A model generated the notes under the pieces. It had not been told where the DNA came from. It did no database searches and saw only the letters and a list, made by a program, of their open reading frames with translations. A DNA stretch of 64,000 nt. It comes from Vicia villosa. Its lineage: Eukaryota > Streptophyta > Magnoliopsida > Fabales > Fabaceae. The stretch lies in contig NC_081182.1 of NCBI RefSeq assembly GCF_029867415.1, positions 15,188,497 through 15,252,496 on the forward strand, given 5' to 3'. Shown here piece after piece: positions 10,170 through 21,929 of this stretch (the stretch's first letter is position 1; each line of letters begins with the position of its first letter). Made by a program: the position numbers and the translations under genes.

Positions 10170-12580
10170 TAAGCTTGGGGGTAGATGGAATGAATACCAA
10201 GCTTAGCGATGTTACAGTAAAAAGGTTTAGTGTCCAAAGGTTTTGTGAACACATCAGCAACTTGTTGAGAGGATGTCACGGGTAGAAGATGAAACAAGTT
10301 TTGTTGTAGTTTTTCTCGGACGAGTTGGTAGTCTAATTCGATGTGTTTGGTTCTTTCATGGAAGGAGGAGTTTGTTGCAATGTGACGCGCAGACGCATTG
10401 TCGCAGTATAGCAGTGCTGGTTGTTTGAATGGGATACCGAGTTCGTGTAGAATGTTTGTTAACCATTGGAGTTCTTATACAGCAGACGCCATAGATCTAT
10501 ATTCATCTTCATTAGAACTTCTGGATATCGTTGGTTGTTTCTTTGATTTCCATGAGATTAGAGAGTCACCAAGGTATATGCAGAATCCGGTAATAGATTT
10601 TCGAGTTTCTAGACAGGTGGCCCAGTCTGAGTCGGAGAAAGCCTTAAGTTGTAGTGGTGTTTTGCTGGGGAAGAAAATGCCTTGACCAGGAGAATTCTTC
10701 AAGCAGTGAAAGACGCGTAGTGCAGCGTTATAGTGTGTGTCAGTTGGTTGTTGCATATGTTGGCTCAGCTGTTGTACTGCATATGAAATATTCGGTCGTG
10801 TATTGAGCAAGTATATGAGTTGGCCAACGAGTCTTCGAAATTTTGTTGCATCAGCTAATGGAGTACCATTTGTTGATTGGAGACGAGTATCTCGTGCCAT
10901 AGGTATTTTGGCAGGCTTGCATCCAAGTAAACATGTGTTGTTTAGTAGATCCAAGGTGTATTTGCATTGACATATGTTGATGCCAGAAGCGTTGCGTGCA
11001 ATTTCAAGACCTAGGAAGTACTTCAAAGTACCCAAATCTTTGATACGGAAGTGTTGATGAAGGACATCTTTTGTTTGTTTGATGTGGTGCAAGTTGTTTC
11101 CTGCAATAAGAAGGTCATCAACGTATATCAAAACGCAAGTAAAATGTTGATCAGTGTGCTGGATAAATAAAGAGTGATCGGAGGAGCATTGTTTGAATTT
11201 GTGAGTTATTAGGATATGTGATAGCTTCTCAAACCACTTTCTACTGGATTGTTTCAATCCATATAGAGATTTTAATAGTTTACAAACTTGATTCGGATGA
11301 GATGTTTTTAGACCTTTAGGTGGAATCATATAAACATCTTCATCTAAATCACCGTGAAGAAAGGTGTTATAAACGTCTAATTGATGTAAATGTAAATTCA
11401 TAGAAGAAGCAAGGGCAAGAATTAACCTGACAGATGTAAGTTTAGCTACAGGTGAAAAGGTTTCAAAGAAGTCAATACCTTGTGTTTGATTAAAACCTTG
11501 TGCTACTAATCGAGCCTTGTGTCGTTCTATAGTACCATCAGATTTGAATTTGGTTTTATATACCCACTTGCATCCGATGGCTTTCTTACCATTAGGAAGA
11601 GTTTTCAAAATCCAAGTTTGATTATCAATTAAAGCCTGAAGTTCTGTTTGCATAGCAGTAATCCAAAGTGGGTCTGCCGAGGCTTGTTTATAGTTTGTAA
11701 GATCATTAATGGCAGTTATAGATGATATGTATGAATGATGAGCATGAGAGATATTTTGATAGAATATATAATGTGATATGTCATGAGGAATAAATTTATA
11801 TGAATGAGTGCAAATGAAATCCTTAAGGTATGCAGGTGCTGTCTTTAATCTAGTAGATTGTCTATGTTGGACATTAATGGGTGAGGGAGCAGTATCAGGG
11901 AGATTAGGAGAAGGGAGAGTGTTTTGGTTTGCTGAAACTATTTGTGGTGTGGGATGTGGAGTAGTAATGGTGGGGCTGGTATGAGGGTTATGGTGTTGGA
12001 TAGGAGGTTGGTTTGATGTGGTAGGAATATTGTTTTGGATGCTGTTTGGTATATCAAATATAAATGGCTGGTGGGAGGTATCTATGGTAGGAATATCATT
12101 GTTGTGGGTTAGAGGAGGAGGTGTATAAGGGTAGATATTTTCATAAAAAATACAATTCCTACTGGTGAAAAGAGATTTGCTGGTGAGGTTAAAGAGGAGG
12201 TATCTTTTTATGCCTAAGGTAAAACCTAAGAAAATGCATTTTATACTTCTGGGATCTAGTTTATCTCTCTGTTTTGCAAGAGTAATGGCATAAGTCAAGC
12301 ATCCAAAGGTTTTAAGGGTATCATAAGTAGGGACAGTTTTGAAGAGCAGCTCATAGGGTGTATGGTTATCAATGGTAGGACTGCATAATCTATTTATCAG
12401 AAAAACAGCATGACATAATGCAAAAGACCGGAAATTCTTGGGTAAATGGGCATGAAATAATAAAGATCTACTGACATTAAGTAAGTGGCGATGCTTTCTT
12501 TCAACAATGGAGTTTTGTTGAGGTGTTTCAACACAACTCCTTTGATGAATAATGCCTAAAGAAGCATAGTATGAGGGCAT
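10170..12580 (-). pseudogene. Copia pol: integrase end, RT and RNase H
   Basis: A long open frame (12580-10475) encodes the end of integrase (ETPQQNSIVERKHR), the variable linker rich in Pro/Thr/His, and reverse transcriptase with LIYVDDLLIAGN. It then runs into RNase H (SDSDWATCLETRKSITGFC and SRSSNEDEYRSMASAV) and hits an in-frame TAA at about 10475. The same frame continues past the stop with LHELGIPF ... HERTKHIELDY ... DVFTKPL to about 10200. The stop separates the last 90 or so residues of RNase H. Confidence 0.85.
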
Positions 12581-12683
12581 GAGAAATTATGCCCCATTGT
12601 CATTTCTAATGATTTTAATCCTGCAAAAGAATTGAGTTTCACAATATGCAATGAAGTTCTTAATATGTGTTCTAGTTTCAGAT

Positions 12684-13442
12684 TTATGAAGCATTAGAGA
12701 TAGGGCCCCATATGTCCATATGGACTAAATCAAAACATTGTAAGGAAATAGATTTGCTAGTGGGAAAAGGGAGTTTGCATTGCTTTGATAAATGGCATGT
12801 GTTACATGCAGGAACTTTACAATGTGTAATAGTAGTGAAATTTTGTGACATTGTGTGTAGAACCTCATTGGAAGGATGGCCTAGGCGAATATGCCATAAG
12901 GAATCATTAGTGTTTGAGTGATTATAAATACTAGAGGAATTACAGCTATTCAGAATAGAAAAATGATGGATAGGTTGTGTGTGCAGCAGATATAGGTTGT
13001 TATGTTGAGTCACATGGCCAATCATTTGTCTGGTACACACATCCTGAATAAAGCAGGAATTGTGTGAGAAAGAGAGGCTATATTGATTGTTTTAACATAG
13101 TTTAGAAATTGAAATTAAGCTAAACTTGAATGCAGGTAAATATATGACATTATGTAAATGCAGTGAATCCTCAAGTATAATAGTTCCAGAATAATGTGCA
13201 GTTAGGTATATACCATTTGGGAGAAAGATTTTGATAGGTGTGATAACATGAATGTCAGAGAAAGAAGTAATGTGAGGGCAAATGTGGTGTGAAGCACCAG
13301 AATCCAGAATCCAAGTAGATTTTTGATGAAAGGGATTACCTGAAAACATACCTGAGATTCCTCCTGTGTCATGATTGGAGGATTTGTCCTTGTCTTGTGG
13401 ATCTGGTGTCTGATTTTTGCGCGATTGTTGGGGCAGCATCAT
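12684..13442 (-). pseudogene. Copia pol: protease and integrase start, broken
   Basis: Two frames in sequence. The first (13442-13092) encodes the aspartic protease with STWILDSGASHHICPH. The second (13040-12684) encodes the GAG-pre-integrase segment WHIRLGHPSNEVLH with C-N-T-C zinc ligands and the first integrase Asp segment LVHMDIWGP. Stops at about 13090 and 12680 interrupt what should be one polyprotein. Confidence 0.8.
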
Positions 13443-13475
13443 GAGATGTTGGTAGTCTTCTTTTGAGAGGACATG

Positions 13476-14287
13476 TTATTTATCCAGAGCTGTTGAGGCT
13501 TTACTTTCAGAGGGTTTTTTGGAGTTCTTGCTGCGATATCCAGGGGGAAATCCATGTTTAAAGTAACAATTCTCGATGGTATGATTCGTTTTGGTGCAAT
13601 TGGTACACATCATAGAGGTTTTGGTATTCGATTTGCTTTTGGTGCGTGAATTTTCCTTTTGGTTAGCATATAGAATGAGAGGATTGGGAGTTGCAGTAGG
13701 GACAATTTGTTGCTGAACGATGAGAGAGTAAACACGACTTATGCTGGGTAAGGGATCAAGAAGCAAGATCTGAGTTCGAATGTTTTGGTAATTATCATTT
13801 AAACCTTTCAAGAAACAGGTGACGTACTCCATGTGTTTGAATTTTCGCACAGCTTATGATAGATCGCAGGTGCAGGGTGTAGGACATGTGCAAAAAGGGG
13901 TAGGACGCAGATCTTCTAATTCATCCCATATGATCTTTAGATCAGTGAAGTATGTGGAGAAAGAGTATGATTGAGCCAAGATATTACCATGCTATTTGCG
14001 TGATCCCATAGCTCGAAATTAGGGTCAGATGATGCCGGTTTGGGAAGAGTACCATTGATGAAGGCGAGTTTGTTCTTGGAGGTGGGGGCACGACGCATTG
14101 ATTTGCTCTAGTTGTAGTAATTGTTGTCGTCTAACGGTGGTGCAACAATGGTAGCGCCGGGATTTTCACCTGAATGCAAATAGTATGGATTTCTAGGGTT
14201 TAGAAATGGATCGATTGGATCTTTCTTTGAAGAATGAGAGGTTTTAATAGGTGTGGTGGGGATTTCTTCTTCGCTGTCAGACGCCAT
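13476..14287 (-). pseudogene. Copia gag, broken
   Basis: Gag starts at ATG 14287 (MASDSEEEIPTTPIKTS) and runs into a stop near 14108. After a degraded stretch the frame 13850-13476 gives the rest of gag, ending in a CCHC zinc knuckle CTNCTKTNHTIENC. The missing middle indicates deletion or decay. Confidence 0.7.
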
Positions 14288-14350
14288 GAGAAGATGAGTA
14301 TGATGATGGTGAAGACAGAGAATGAAGATGATGGAAAAGGGCTTAGTCTT

Positions 14351-14568
14351 CTGATACCATATTACAATGGTGAATATACCATTGTTGAAGATGAAGTTTG
14401 GCGGCAAAGAATCATTTGAAAATAAGAATGTGTTATTGTGTTATCTGGATCAATGGCAGAGTGTTACATATATATGGGCTCTGCATTTGTAGCCTAATGG
14501 ACCTAATGAGCCTAAACTAATATACATTTAATGGGCCTAAACTAATATACATTATGTGATATTTAATA
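14351..14568 (-). repeat. 5' LTR and primer-binding site of TA..TA Copia
   Basis: The LTR proper is 14360-14568 and matches the left LTR base for base in length. The tRNA-Met primer site TGGTATCAG (minus) follows directly at 14359-14351. The outer flank is TTATC. Confidence 0.9.
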
Positions 14569-14937
14569 TTATCGTGTGTCTACTTTCTTTCATTTCCAAT
14601 CCTATACAGTCTACCAAATTTATCCATGTCCAAGCATATTTCCTTTTTTTCAAAAATGTTGGTATTTAAGACAAAATAATGCGATATACCAAATTTATCA
14701 ATGTCCAAGCATGTTTCTTTTATCGATCTCCAAGCATATTTCCTTTTTTAAAAAAATGTTGGTATATAAGAAAAAATAATGCAACATATATAAACTAATT
14801 TTTCTTTTAAAACTCTTCTTAAATGGTGAAAATGAGGCAAATTAATTGCAATATATATAAATTAGATTTTCTTTTGAAACTCTTCTGAAATGGTAGTTTT
14901 GATAAAAATTAATTGCAATATATACAAACAAGTTTTT

Positions 14938-15092
14938 CTATCACGTAACAAATTAAACTCTATTTATTTCTTCAAATAACAATCAATTGGTCACATTAAT
15001 TAACTTAATTTTATCAAAATATATTTTTCTCACCCAAAGCCACCTTAATTATTTCCTTTTTTCAATTAAGGAAATCATTGGTGTTATAAATT
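14938..15092 (+). promoter_or_regulatory. Conserved promoter block, locus 3
   Basis: Shares CAATTGGTCACATTAATTAA, TCTCACCCAAAGCCAC and a TATA box (TTATAAATT at 15084-15092) with the other loci of the peptide family. Spacing from TATA to the ATG at 15160 is about 70 bases, giving a short plausible 5' UTR. Confidence 0.65.
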
Positions 15093-15159
15093 GGAGTATT
15101 ATATTCAATATTACCAAACAATATTATCAATAAGAAGAAGAAGAACAAAATATAGTGTT

Positions 15160-15518
15160 ATGGCAAAATCCAGTGCTTCAGTTGTTCTAGCTGTCCTTGT
15201 AGTAGCATTATTTCTGAATCCCTATAATGCTGCTGAGAGTGTAGAAACAGATAATCAACCTGAGAAAGGTGAAGTTGTGCCAGGTACGTAATATACATAA
15301 TATAAATTAATATGTAAAGTTTAAAAAAAAAATTCTTGTTTTTTAGCTTTGTAATTGTGTGCATTGTTTCTATTATTACAGCAGGAGTAGACGGAATGAT
15401 ACATTGCTTTGCTGAAGTATGTGCTTATTATAACTGCTCCGAATTCTGTAGGTCAAGAGGCTACCCAAGAGGTGGTTGTTTAGGAGACTCAAGAATGTGT
15501 TGTTGCAGGGACTATTAA
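15160..15518 (+). CDS. Defensin-like secreted cysteine-rich peptide, two exons
   Basis: Exon 1 is 15160-15283 and exon 2 is 15382-15518, joined through a GT..AG intron of 98 bases. The product has 86 residues. Residues 1-24 are a signal peptide and 25-41 an acidic spacer. The mature part carries eight cysteines (50, 55, 60, 64, 74, 81, 82, 83). CSEFC, GGC and the final CCC give the C-x3-C, G-x-C and C-x-C signature of the cysteine-stabilised alpha-beta (defensin) fold, plus extra cysteines. The intron between signal/propeptide and mature domain is the usual arrangement for plant defensin-like genes. It is probably extracellular, with antimicrobial or signalling roles possible. Promoter and signal peptide match the gene at 913, but the mature part does not. 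The fold is inferred from spacing only. Confidence 0.75.
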
Positions 15519-15727
15519 ATGATATATGTTTGATAACTCTACATTTTCAATATAATTGTATGTACAAGTATATCAACAAAATAATCTTTAAGGTTCTTAT
15601 TAAAATAAGCTGAAAAAACACTATTGTAATTTCAACTACGATGTAATTTCCTATATTAAGAATGGCCCGTAATAAAATCTAATACCCTTGCCCTTATATG
15701 ACAAGTAATTGGATATATTATTATTAT

Positions 15728-15855
<128 letters not shown>

Positions 15856-15867
15856 ATGTGTGTGATA

Positions 15868-16018
15868 CTAACCAGTGCCCTCAGGGCAATGGTTAAACAT
15901 TCTAAAAAAAATTTATAAAAAATTAATATTTTAATTTTCAAGATATTAAATATGCAAATTATTAAGATAAATTTACTATTTTAAAATTTTAACTATTGCC
16001 ATGAGGGGCAATGGTTAG
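15868..16018. mobile_element. Short foldback MITE
   Basis: About 151 bases bounded by inverted arms. Left: CTAACCAGTGCCCTCAGGGC then AATGGTTAA. Right: TTAACTATTGCC then ATGAGGGGCAATGGTTAG. The core is AT-only and non-coding. It sits just outside a TA array, as does the element at 7515. Confidence 0.65.
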
Positions 16019-16945
16019 CATTTCCACTGCAAAGGCTTAAAATATGTATAAGGTGATCTCAGCTAGAAGAACGAAAAAAGGAAACAGCTGAAATGAAAAA
16101 CAACTTAAAATACTTATTCTGAAAAAATTCAAACCAAAGGATGTACGAAAATGGTATAATTTAGAACTTTTCATGGTATAGCACACTTTAAAAAGTTGTG
16201 ATTTAGAAAAATTAAAATAGACTATAATAAGTAAGATGAATTTATCTAAATATTTTTGGACGGTTGAGATTAATATCCGTGACACAACTTAAATAATATA
16301 ATTATTAGACCTATCTTAAAGAAGACTCATATAACTTATTTAAAAGTCGAAAGTCAAATAATGTTTTTCCCTGCAAATTTTTTATTTTGAATAATAGCAG
16401 AAATAAGTTACATAAATTCAATGCTAAAGAATGCTTAAACACACACGCATTAATTTTCATTGTATATCTTGGATTTGGAAAATTTAATTGCTTTGAAGTT
16501 ATCACCCACAGTTAGTCTATGGTTCTTTATTTTTATTTTTTTGCTCATTTCCGACCAAAACGAATCATAATGAGAGGTTTTGTAACTCAACACTAAAAAG
16601 AAAAACGCATCATTGTCGTTCAACTCAAAATACAAATAAACAATCAAATTTCAATATAATACATAACCAATAAATTTTTACTAATTCGAAAATAAGTTAT
16701 ATCTAATCTGAAAAACATCATTTTAATCTTGTATTTCTGTCCGTCACTTTATCATTTTATAGATATTTTGTGTCCAAAATTTAATTTTTACAACTAAATT
16801 ATATTTTTTATTCTAAATTTTATTTTTGCAAATAAATTATACTTTTAGTTTTAAATTGTACTTTTGTAACTAAATTTATCATCCAAATTTTACTTTTTAC
16901 ATCATGAGTATTATTCTCTTTTTTTTAATTCATCAGTAACGTAGT
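16019..16945. other. AT-rich spacer, nothing recognised
   Basis: No gene, transposon terminus or RNA gene was recognised. The end (about 16780-16910) repeats phrases such as AAATTTTA..TTTTTGCAA weakly. Confidence 0.3.
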
Positions 16946-17351
16946 TAGCTTCTTGGTTCGACAGAGTTAAGCATGATGTCGAAGGTTGTTCACATGCTTG
17001 TGTCGAAGATGCTAGGATTGTTAGCATGTTAAATTAGGTTTTAGTGTTTAAACCCTAATTTGTTAAGTTAGCTTGTTTATTAAGTTGGATTGTGTAATGG
17101 GCCTTGTGGAAAAAGCCCATTAGTTAGTATGTTATGTTTTATTATAAATAGCATACTAGTCTCTCATCATTGCTAAGTTGCAAATCCTAATTTAGGGTGA
17201 GAGAGGTTATTTGTTATTCTTGTAAACTTGTAATCTTGTTCTAAGAGAAAGTAAAAGAATAACAGTTATAACCAATTATTGTGTTCCTCTTCTTCCTTGT
17301 CCTTTATTCTTCTTTGGTTTATACTTTGTTCTTGGCATTGAATTCACAACA
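16946..17351 (+). repeat. 5' LTR, truncated at its start
   Basis: Lacks the first 38 bases seen in the 3' LTR. It contains a TTATAAATAGCA promoter-like box near 17140 and ends CAACA at 17351. Confidence 0.85.
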
Positions 17352-17376
17352 AATTGGTGCGGTGAGCGTGGAGAAG

Positions 17377-19155
17377 ATGCCTTCAACAAAGTATGAGATT
17401 GAAAAGTTCACCGGAGTGAATGATTTCGGTCTGTGGCGCTTGAAGATGAAAGCCCTACTGGTTCAACAGGGTTGTTTGGAAGCGTTGAAGGGAGAGGCAG
17501 CCATGAATGCAGAATTGACGGCAACGGAGAAGACGAATATGATCGAGAAAGCACACAGCGCAATTTTGTTGAGCCTTGGTGATAAGGTTCTCCGACAGGT
17601 ATCAAAGGAGACGACGGCATCAGGGTTATGGGTGAAACTTGAAAGTTTGTATATGACCAAATTGCTGGTAAATCGACTCTACCTGAAGCAAGCTTTGTAT
17701 TCATTCAAGATGATTGAAGACAAAGTATTGGCTGAGCAGTTGGATATGTTCAACAAGCTGATTCTTGATCTTGAAAATATTGATGTGAAGATCGATGATG
17801 AAGATCAAGCGTTGTTACTATTGTGTTTTTTGCCTCGATCACATGCTCACTTCAAAGAAACTCTCTTGTATGGAAAGGAGTCCCTGACGTTTGAAGAAGT
17901 TCAATCAGCCTTGTACTCTAAGGACTTGAATGAACGAAAGGAGCATAAACCTTCGATTGTTGGCGAAGGTTTGGCCGTTAAAGGAAAACTCTTACGAAAG
18001 GATGGTAAGTTCGACAAGAAGAAAGGCAAAAGCCAGTCGAAGTCTTACAGTGGCGAAGCATCTGGCATTCGATGCTACCATTGTAAGAAGGAGGGTCACA
18101 CAAGAAAGGTGTGCCCTAAACGCCTGAAATATCATGGAGGTAAGGATAATGGCAACGCTGCCATTGTTCAAGATGATTTCGAATCATCTGATGTTCTTGT
18201 GGTTTCGAGCAGTGACTCTAAGAAGGAGTGGATTATGGATTCAGGTTGCACTTGGCACATGACTCCAAACAAAGACTTGTTCGAGGAATTATGTGATCAA
18301 GATGGTGGATTAGTATTGCTGGGAAACAACAAGGCTTGCAAGATTGCAGGTGTTGGATCTGTGAGATTCAAGCTCCATGATGAGTCAATAAGGTTGTTGA
18401 CTGAAGTCAGGTATGTTCCTGATTTAAAGAGAAATCTGCTTTCACTTGGTGAATTCGACAAGAAAGGATATGTTTTCCAAGGAGAGAAAAGTATCCTAAG
18501 AGTCATGAAGGGTTCGAAGGAAGTCTTGAGAGGCGTGAAGAAACAAGGCTTGTATACCCTTGAGGCTGAAGTTGTAAGTGGTTCGACAAATGTTGCATCC
18601 ACGAAACCTTTGTCGAAAACAGAAATCTGGCACATGAGATTGGGCCATGTCAGTGAAAGGGGTCTGGTCGAATTAGGGAAACAAAATCTGCTTGGTGGAG
18701 ACAAAGTCGAAAAGCTGAAGTTTTGTGAACCCTGTGTACTTGAAAAATCTTGCAGAGTGAAGTTCAACAAAGGCAAACATAGAACACATGGATCCCTTGA
18801 TTACATCCATGTTGATCTTTGGGGGCCTGCAAGGTGTGCATCACATTCTGGAGCGAGGTATTTCCTATCCATAGTAGATGATTATTCCAGGAAATTATGG
18901 GTATTCATCCAGAAGACTAAGGATGAAACTTTTGAGAATTTCAAAAGTTGGAAGACTTTGGTTGAAAATCAGACTGGCAGAAAGGTCAAGAGGTTGAGAA
19001 CCGACAATGGCCTTAATTTTACAATGAGGCATTCGACAGTTTTTGTGCTGCCTTTGGTATTGCAAGGCATAGAACTACTGCAGGTACTCCACAGCAAAAT
19101 GGTTTGGCTGAAAGGTTTAATCGAACTATTTTGGAGAGAGTCAGATGCATGTTGA
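17377..19155 (+). pseudogene. Copia gag-protease-integrase, frameshifted
   Basis: Starts at ATG 17377 (MPSTKYEIEKFTGVNDFGLW), typical Tork/Tnt1 gag. The CCHC zinc knuckle CYHCKKEGHTRKVC is at 18073. The protease motif WIMDSGCTWHM is near 18230. The GAG-pre-integrase segment WHMRLGHVSERG is near 18630, and integrase shows VDLWGP and RTDNG. A one-base indel between about 19005 and 19025, just after RTDNG, throws the frame, so the last 45 or so residues of this ORF are meaningless. The true integrase continues in the next frame. Confidence 0.9.
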
Positions 19156-21341
19156 CTAGTGCGGGGTTAACGAAGGTGTTCGGGGCTGAGGCTGTTTCGA
19201 CAGCAACATATCTGATGAACAGATGTCCTTCGACGGCGTTAGATATGAAGACACCTGAAGAAGTTTGGTCGGGACATCCACCAGATCTCGACAAATTGAG
19301 AGTATTTGGATGCGTAGCCTATGCTCACATTAGGCAAGACAAGGTCGAACGTAGAGCTCTGAAATGCATGTTCATGGGATACCCAGAAGGAGTCAAAGCT
19401 TATAGGCTATGGTGCCTAGAGCCAGGTCACAGGAGGTGTATCACCAGTCGAGATGTTGTTTTCAATGAAGCTGAAATGGCTTTTAAGAAAACTGATGATG
19501 TTGGTCGAAGTGCAGAAACATCTGACGAAGAGCTGGAACAGGTAGAGATTCCTGTTGAGGTGGAGCATGTTGATGCTGAATTACACATCCCTGATGAAGT
19601 CGAAGAAGAAGCTGAAAATGCTGAGGAAGTTGAGGAAACTGACGATGACTACCTATTATCGAGAGATAGGTCAAGAAGAGTCATCAAGCCACCTCAGAGA
19701 CTTGGGTATGCAGATCTTATAGCTTATGCCTTAATCTCTGCAAGTGAGGTTCTAGACGAAGAACCTAGAGACTACAAGGAAGTTATGAGGAGTCGAAATA
19801 AGACTGAATGGCTGAAGGCTATGGATGATGAAATGAAATCTCTTCATGATAATCATACTTGGGAACTGATCAAGAAACCTGTTGGGGCAAGGTTAGTCAG
19901 CTGTAAATGGATTTTCAAAGTTAAGGAAGGAATTGAAGGAGTGACATACAAAAGATACAAGGCAAGGTTAGTTGCAAGGGGTTTCACTCAGAAAGAAGGT
20001 GTCGACTTCAATGATGTGTTTTCTCCTGTTGTGAAGCATAGGTCCATTCGAATGTTACTTGCCATGGTAGCACAGTTCGATCTTGAACTGGAACAGATGG
20101 ATGTGAAGACTGCGTTCTTGTATGGTGACCTAGATGAAACGATCCTGATGAGGCAACCGGAAGGGTATGTCGAAAAGGGGAAGGAAGATTATGTGTGCAA
20201 GTTAAAGAGATCTTTGTATGGGCTGAAACAATCTCCTCGAAAGTGGAATAGGAGATTCGACAAGTTCATGGCACGCATAAGTTTCATTAGAAGTCAGTTC
20301 GACCACTGCGTTTACTTCAGATTTTGACCTGGTAATTCATTTGTTATTTTGTTGCTTTATGTGGATGATATTCTCATAGCAAGCAACAATGTTGAAGATG
20401 TGACGAGGGTGAAGGTTGAACTCAATAAGGAGTTCGATATGAAGGATCTGGGAGCTGCTTCCAGAATTCTTGGAATTGACATTCGAAGAGATAAAAAGAA
20501 GTCTAAGTTATGTTTATCTCAAGAGGCATACCTACGGAAGATTCTTGAAAAGTTTGGTATGTCGAATTCGAAGCCAGTTGTGACTCCAACAAACCCTCAA
20601 TTCAAGCTGAGTATTGATCAGTGTCCCAGTACTGATGTGGAAAGAGCCTATATGAATAGCATCCCATATGCTAATATAGTTGGTTCTTTGATGTATGCTA
20701 TGGTCTGTACTAGACCTGACATAGCATACGCAGTAAGTCTTGTAAGCAGGTACATGGCGAATCCTGGAAAGGCTCACTGGCAAGCATTGAAGTGGATTTT
20801 AAGGTACATAAATGGGTCTCTGAAAAGAGTCTTAATTTATGGTGGAGCCTTGGGTGAAGATGGTAAAGCAGCAATTGGAGGATATGTCGACTCTGATTAT
20901 GCAGGTTGTATGGATTCCAGAAAATCTATTTCTGGATATGTTTTCACTATGTTTGGCACAGCAATTAGTTGGAAAGCAACACTTCAAAAGGTTGTTGCTC
21001 TATCAACCACTGAAGCGGAGTATATTGCATTAACTGAAGCTGTGAAAGAAGCATTGTGGCTTGAAGGTTTTGCGAAGGAGCTGAAACTTCAAGGTCGAGG
21101 TATCACTGTTAAATGTGATAGTCAAAGTGCAATACACCTGTCGAAGAATTCAGCCTATCATGAGCGAACTAAACACATTGATGTGAGGCTGCATTTCGTC
21201 AGAGGAGTAATCGAGCGTGGAGAAGTCCAAGTGCTGAAGGTTTTGACTGAAGACAATGCTGCTGATATGATCACCAAGACATTACCGAGTTGCAAGTTTT
21301 TCCACTGTATGCAGTTGCTAAAGCTGCATGAAGAAAGCTAG
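19104..21341 (+). pseudogene. Copia integrase end, RT and RNase H, with one internal stop
   Basis: The frame resumes with integrase (AERFNRTILERVRCML). It continues through an acidic linker (EVEEEAENAEEVEETDDD) into reverse transcriptase (KWIFKVKEG; FLYGDLDETILMRQPEG). An in-frame TGA at 20325-20327 interrupts RT shortly before the catalytic LLYVDDILIAS box (20352-20380). The same frame then runs intact through RNase H (GGYVDSDYAGCMDSRKS; LSTTEAEYIALTEAVKEALW) to the stop at 21341. Confidence 0.9.
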
Positions 21342-21384
21342 TTTGTTCCCTTGATGTTGTAGAGTTAGATCCAAGGTGGAGATT

Positions 21385-21822
21385 TGTGAGATATTGGATC
21401 GAACTCTAGTATGGCCGAAGGGTAGCTTCTTGGTTCGACAGGGTTAAGCATGATGTCGAAGGTTGTTCACATGCTTGTGTCGAAGATGCTAGGGTTGTTA
21501 GCATGTTAAATTAGGTTTTAGTGTTTAAACCCTAATTTGTTAAGTTAGCTTGTTTATTAAGTTGGCTTGTGTAATGGGCCTTGTGGAAAAAGCCCATTAG
21601 TTAGTATGTTATGTTTTATTATAAATAGCATATTAGTCTCTCATCATTGCTAAGTTGCAAATCTTAATTTAGGGTGAGAGAGGTTATTTGTTATTCTTGT
21701 AAACTTGTAATCTTGTTCTAAGAGAAAGTAAAAGAATAACAGTTATAACCAATTATTGTGTTCCTCTTCTTCCTTGTCCTTTATTCTTCTTTGGTTTATA
21801 CTTTGTTCTTGGCATTGAATTC

Positions 21823-21828
<6 letters not shown>
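21385..21828 (+). repeat. 3' LTR, complete
   Basis: 444 bases, TG..CA. It is followed at once by a TA array instead of a recognisable target duplication. Confidence 0.9.

Positions 21829-21905
<77 letters not shown>
21829..21905. repeat. (TA)n microsatellite abutting LTR
   Basis: About 38 TA units starting at the very last base of the 3' LTR. Confidence 0.95.
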
Positions 21906-21911
<6 letters not shown>

Positions 21912-21929
21912 CAAATGTTTGTTATGGGT

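Larger units (their letters stand above)
9948..14568 (-). mobile_element. Ty1/copia retrotransposon with TA..TA LTR ends
   Basis: Nearly complete element, 4.6 kb, minus orientation. LTRs 9948-10156 and 14360-14568 are both 209 bases and differ at about 7 positions. They begin TATTA and end TAATA rather than TG..CA. A perfect 5-bp target duplication TTATC flanks it (9943-9947 and 14569-14573), which fixes the ends. The primer-binding site TGGTATCAG (14359-14351, minus) fits initiator tRNA-Met, and a run of 12 G (minus strand, 10157-10168) forms the polypurine tract. Gag and pol domains are present in normal order but broken by several stops and shifts, so it is inactive. Confidence 0.9.
16946..21828 (+). 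mobile_element. Ty1/copia retrotransposon, Tork/Tnt1-like
   Basis: A 4.9 kb element with a 3' LTR of 444 bases (21385-21828, TGTGAGATATTGG..CAACA) preceded by a polypurine tract (AAGGTGGAGA, 21373-21382). The 5' LTR (16946-17351) aligns to 21423-21828 over 406 bases with about 5 differences and no gaps, so insertion was recent. Its first 38 bases are missing and no target duplication is visible. Gag-pol order is gag, protease, integrase, RT, RNase H, as in Copia, with sequence style like Tnt1. One frameshift and one in-frame stop make this copy non-autonomous. Confidence 0.9.

Noticed and set aside
17408..20783. Minus-strand ORFs opposite the Tork-like Copia
   Set aside because: They are shadow frames of the plus-strand gag-pol, which has all expected motifs.
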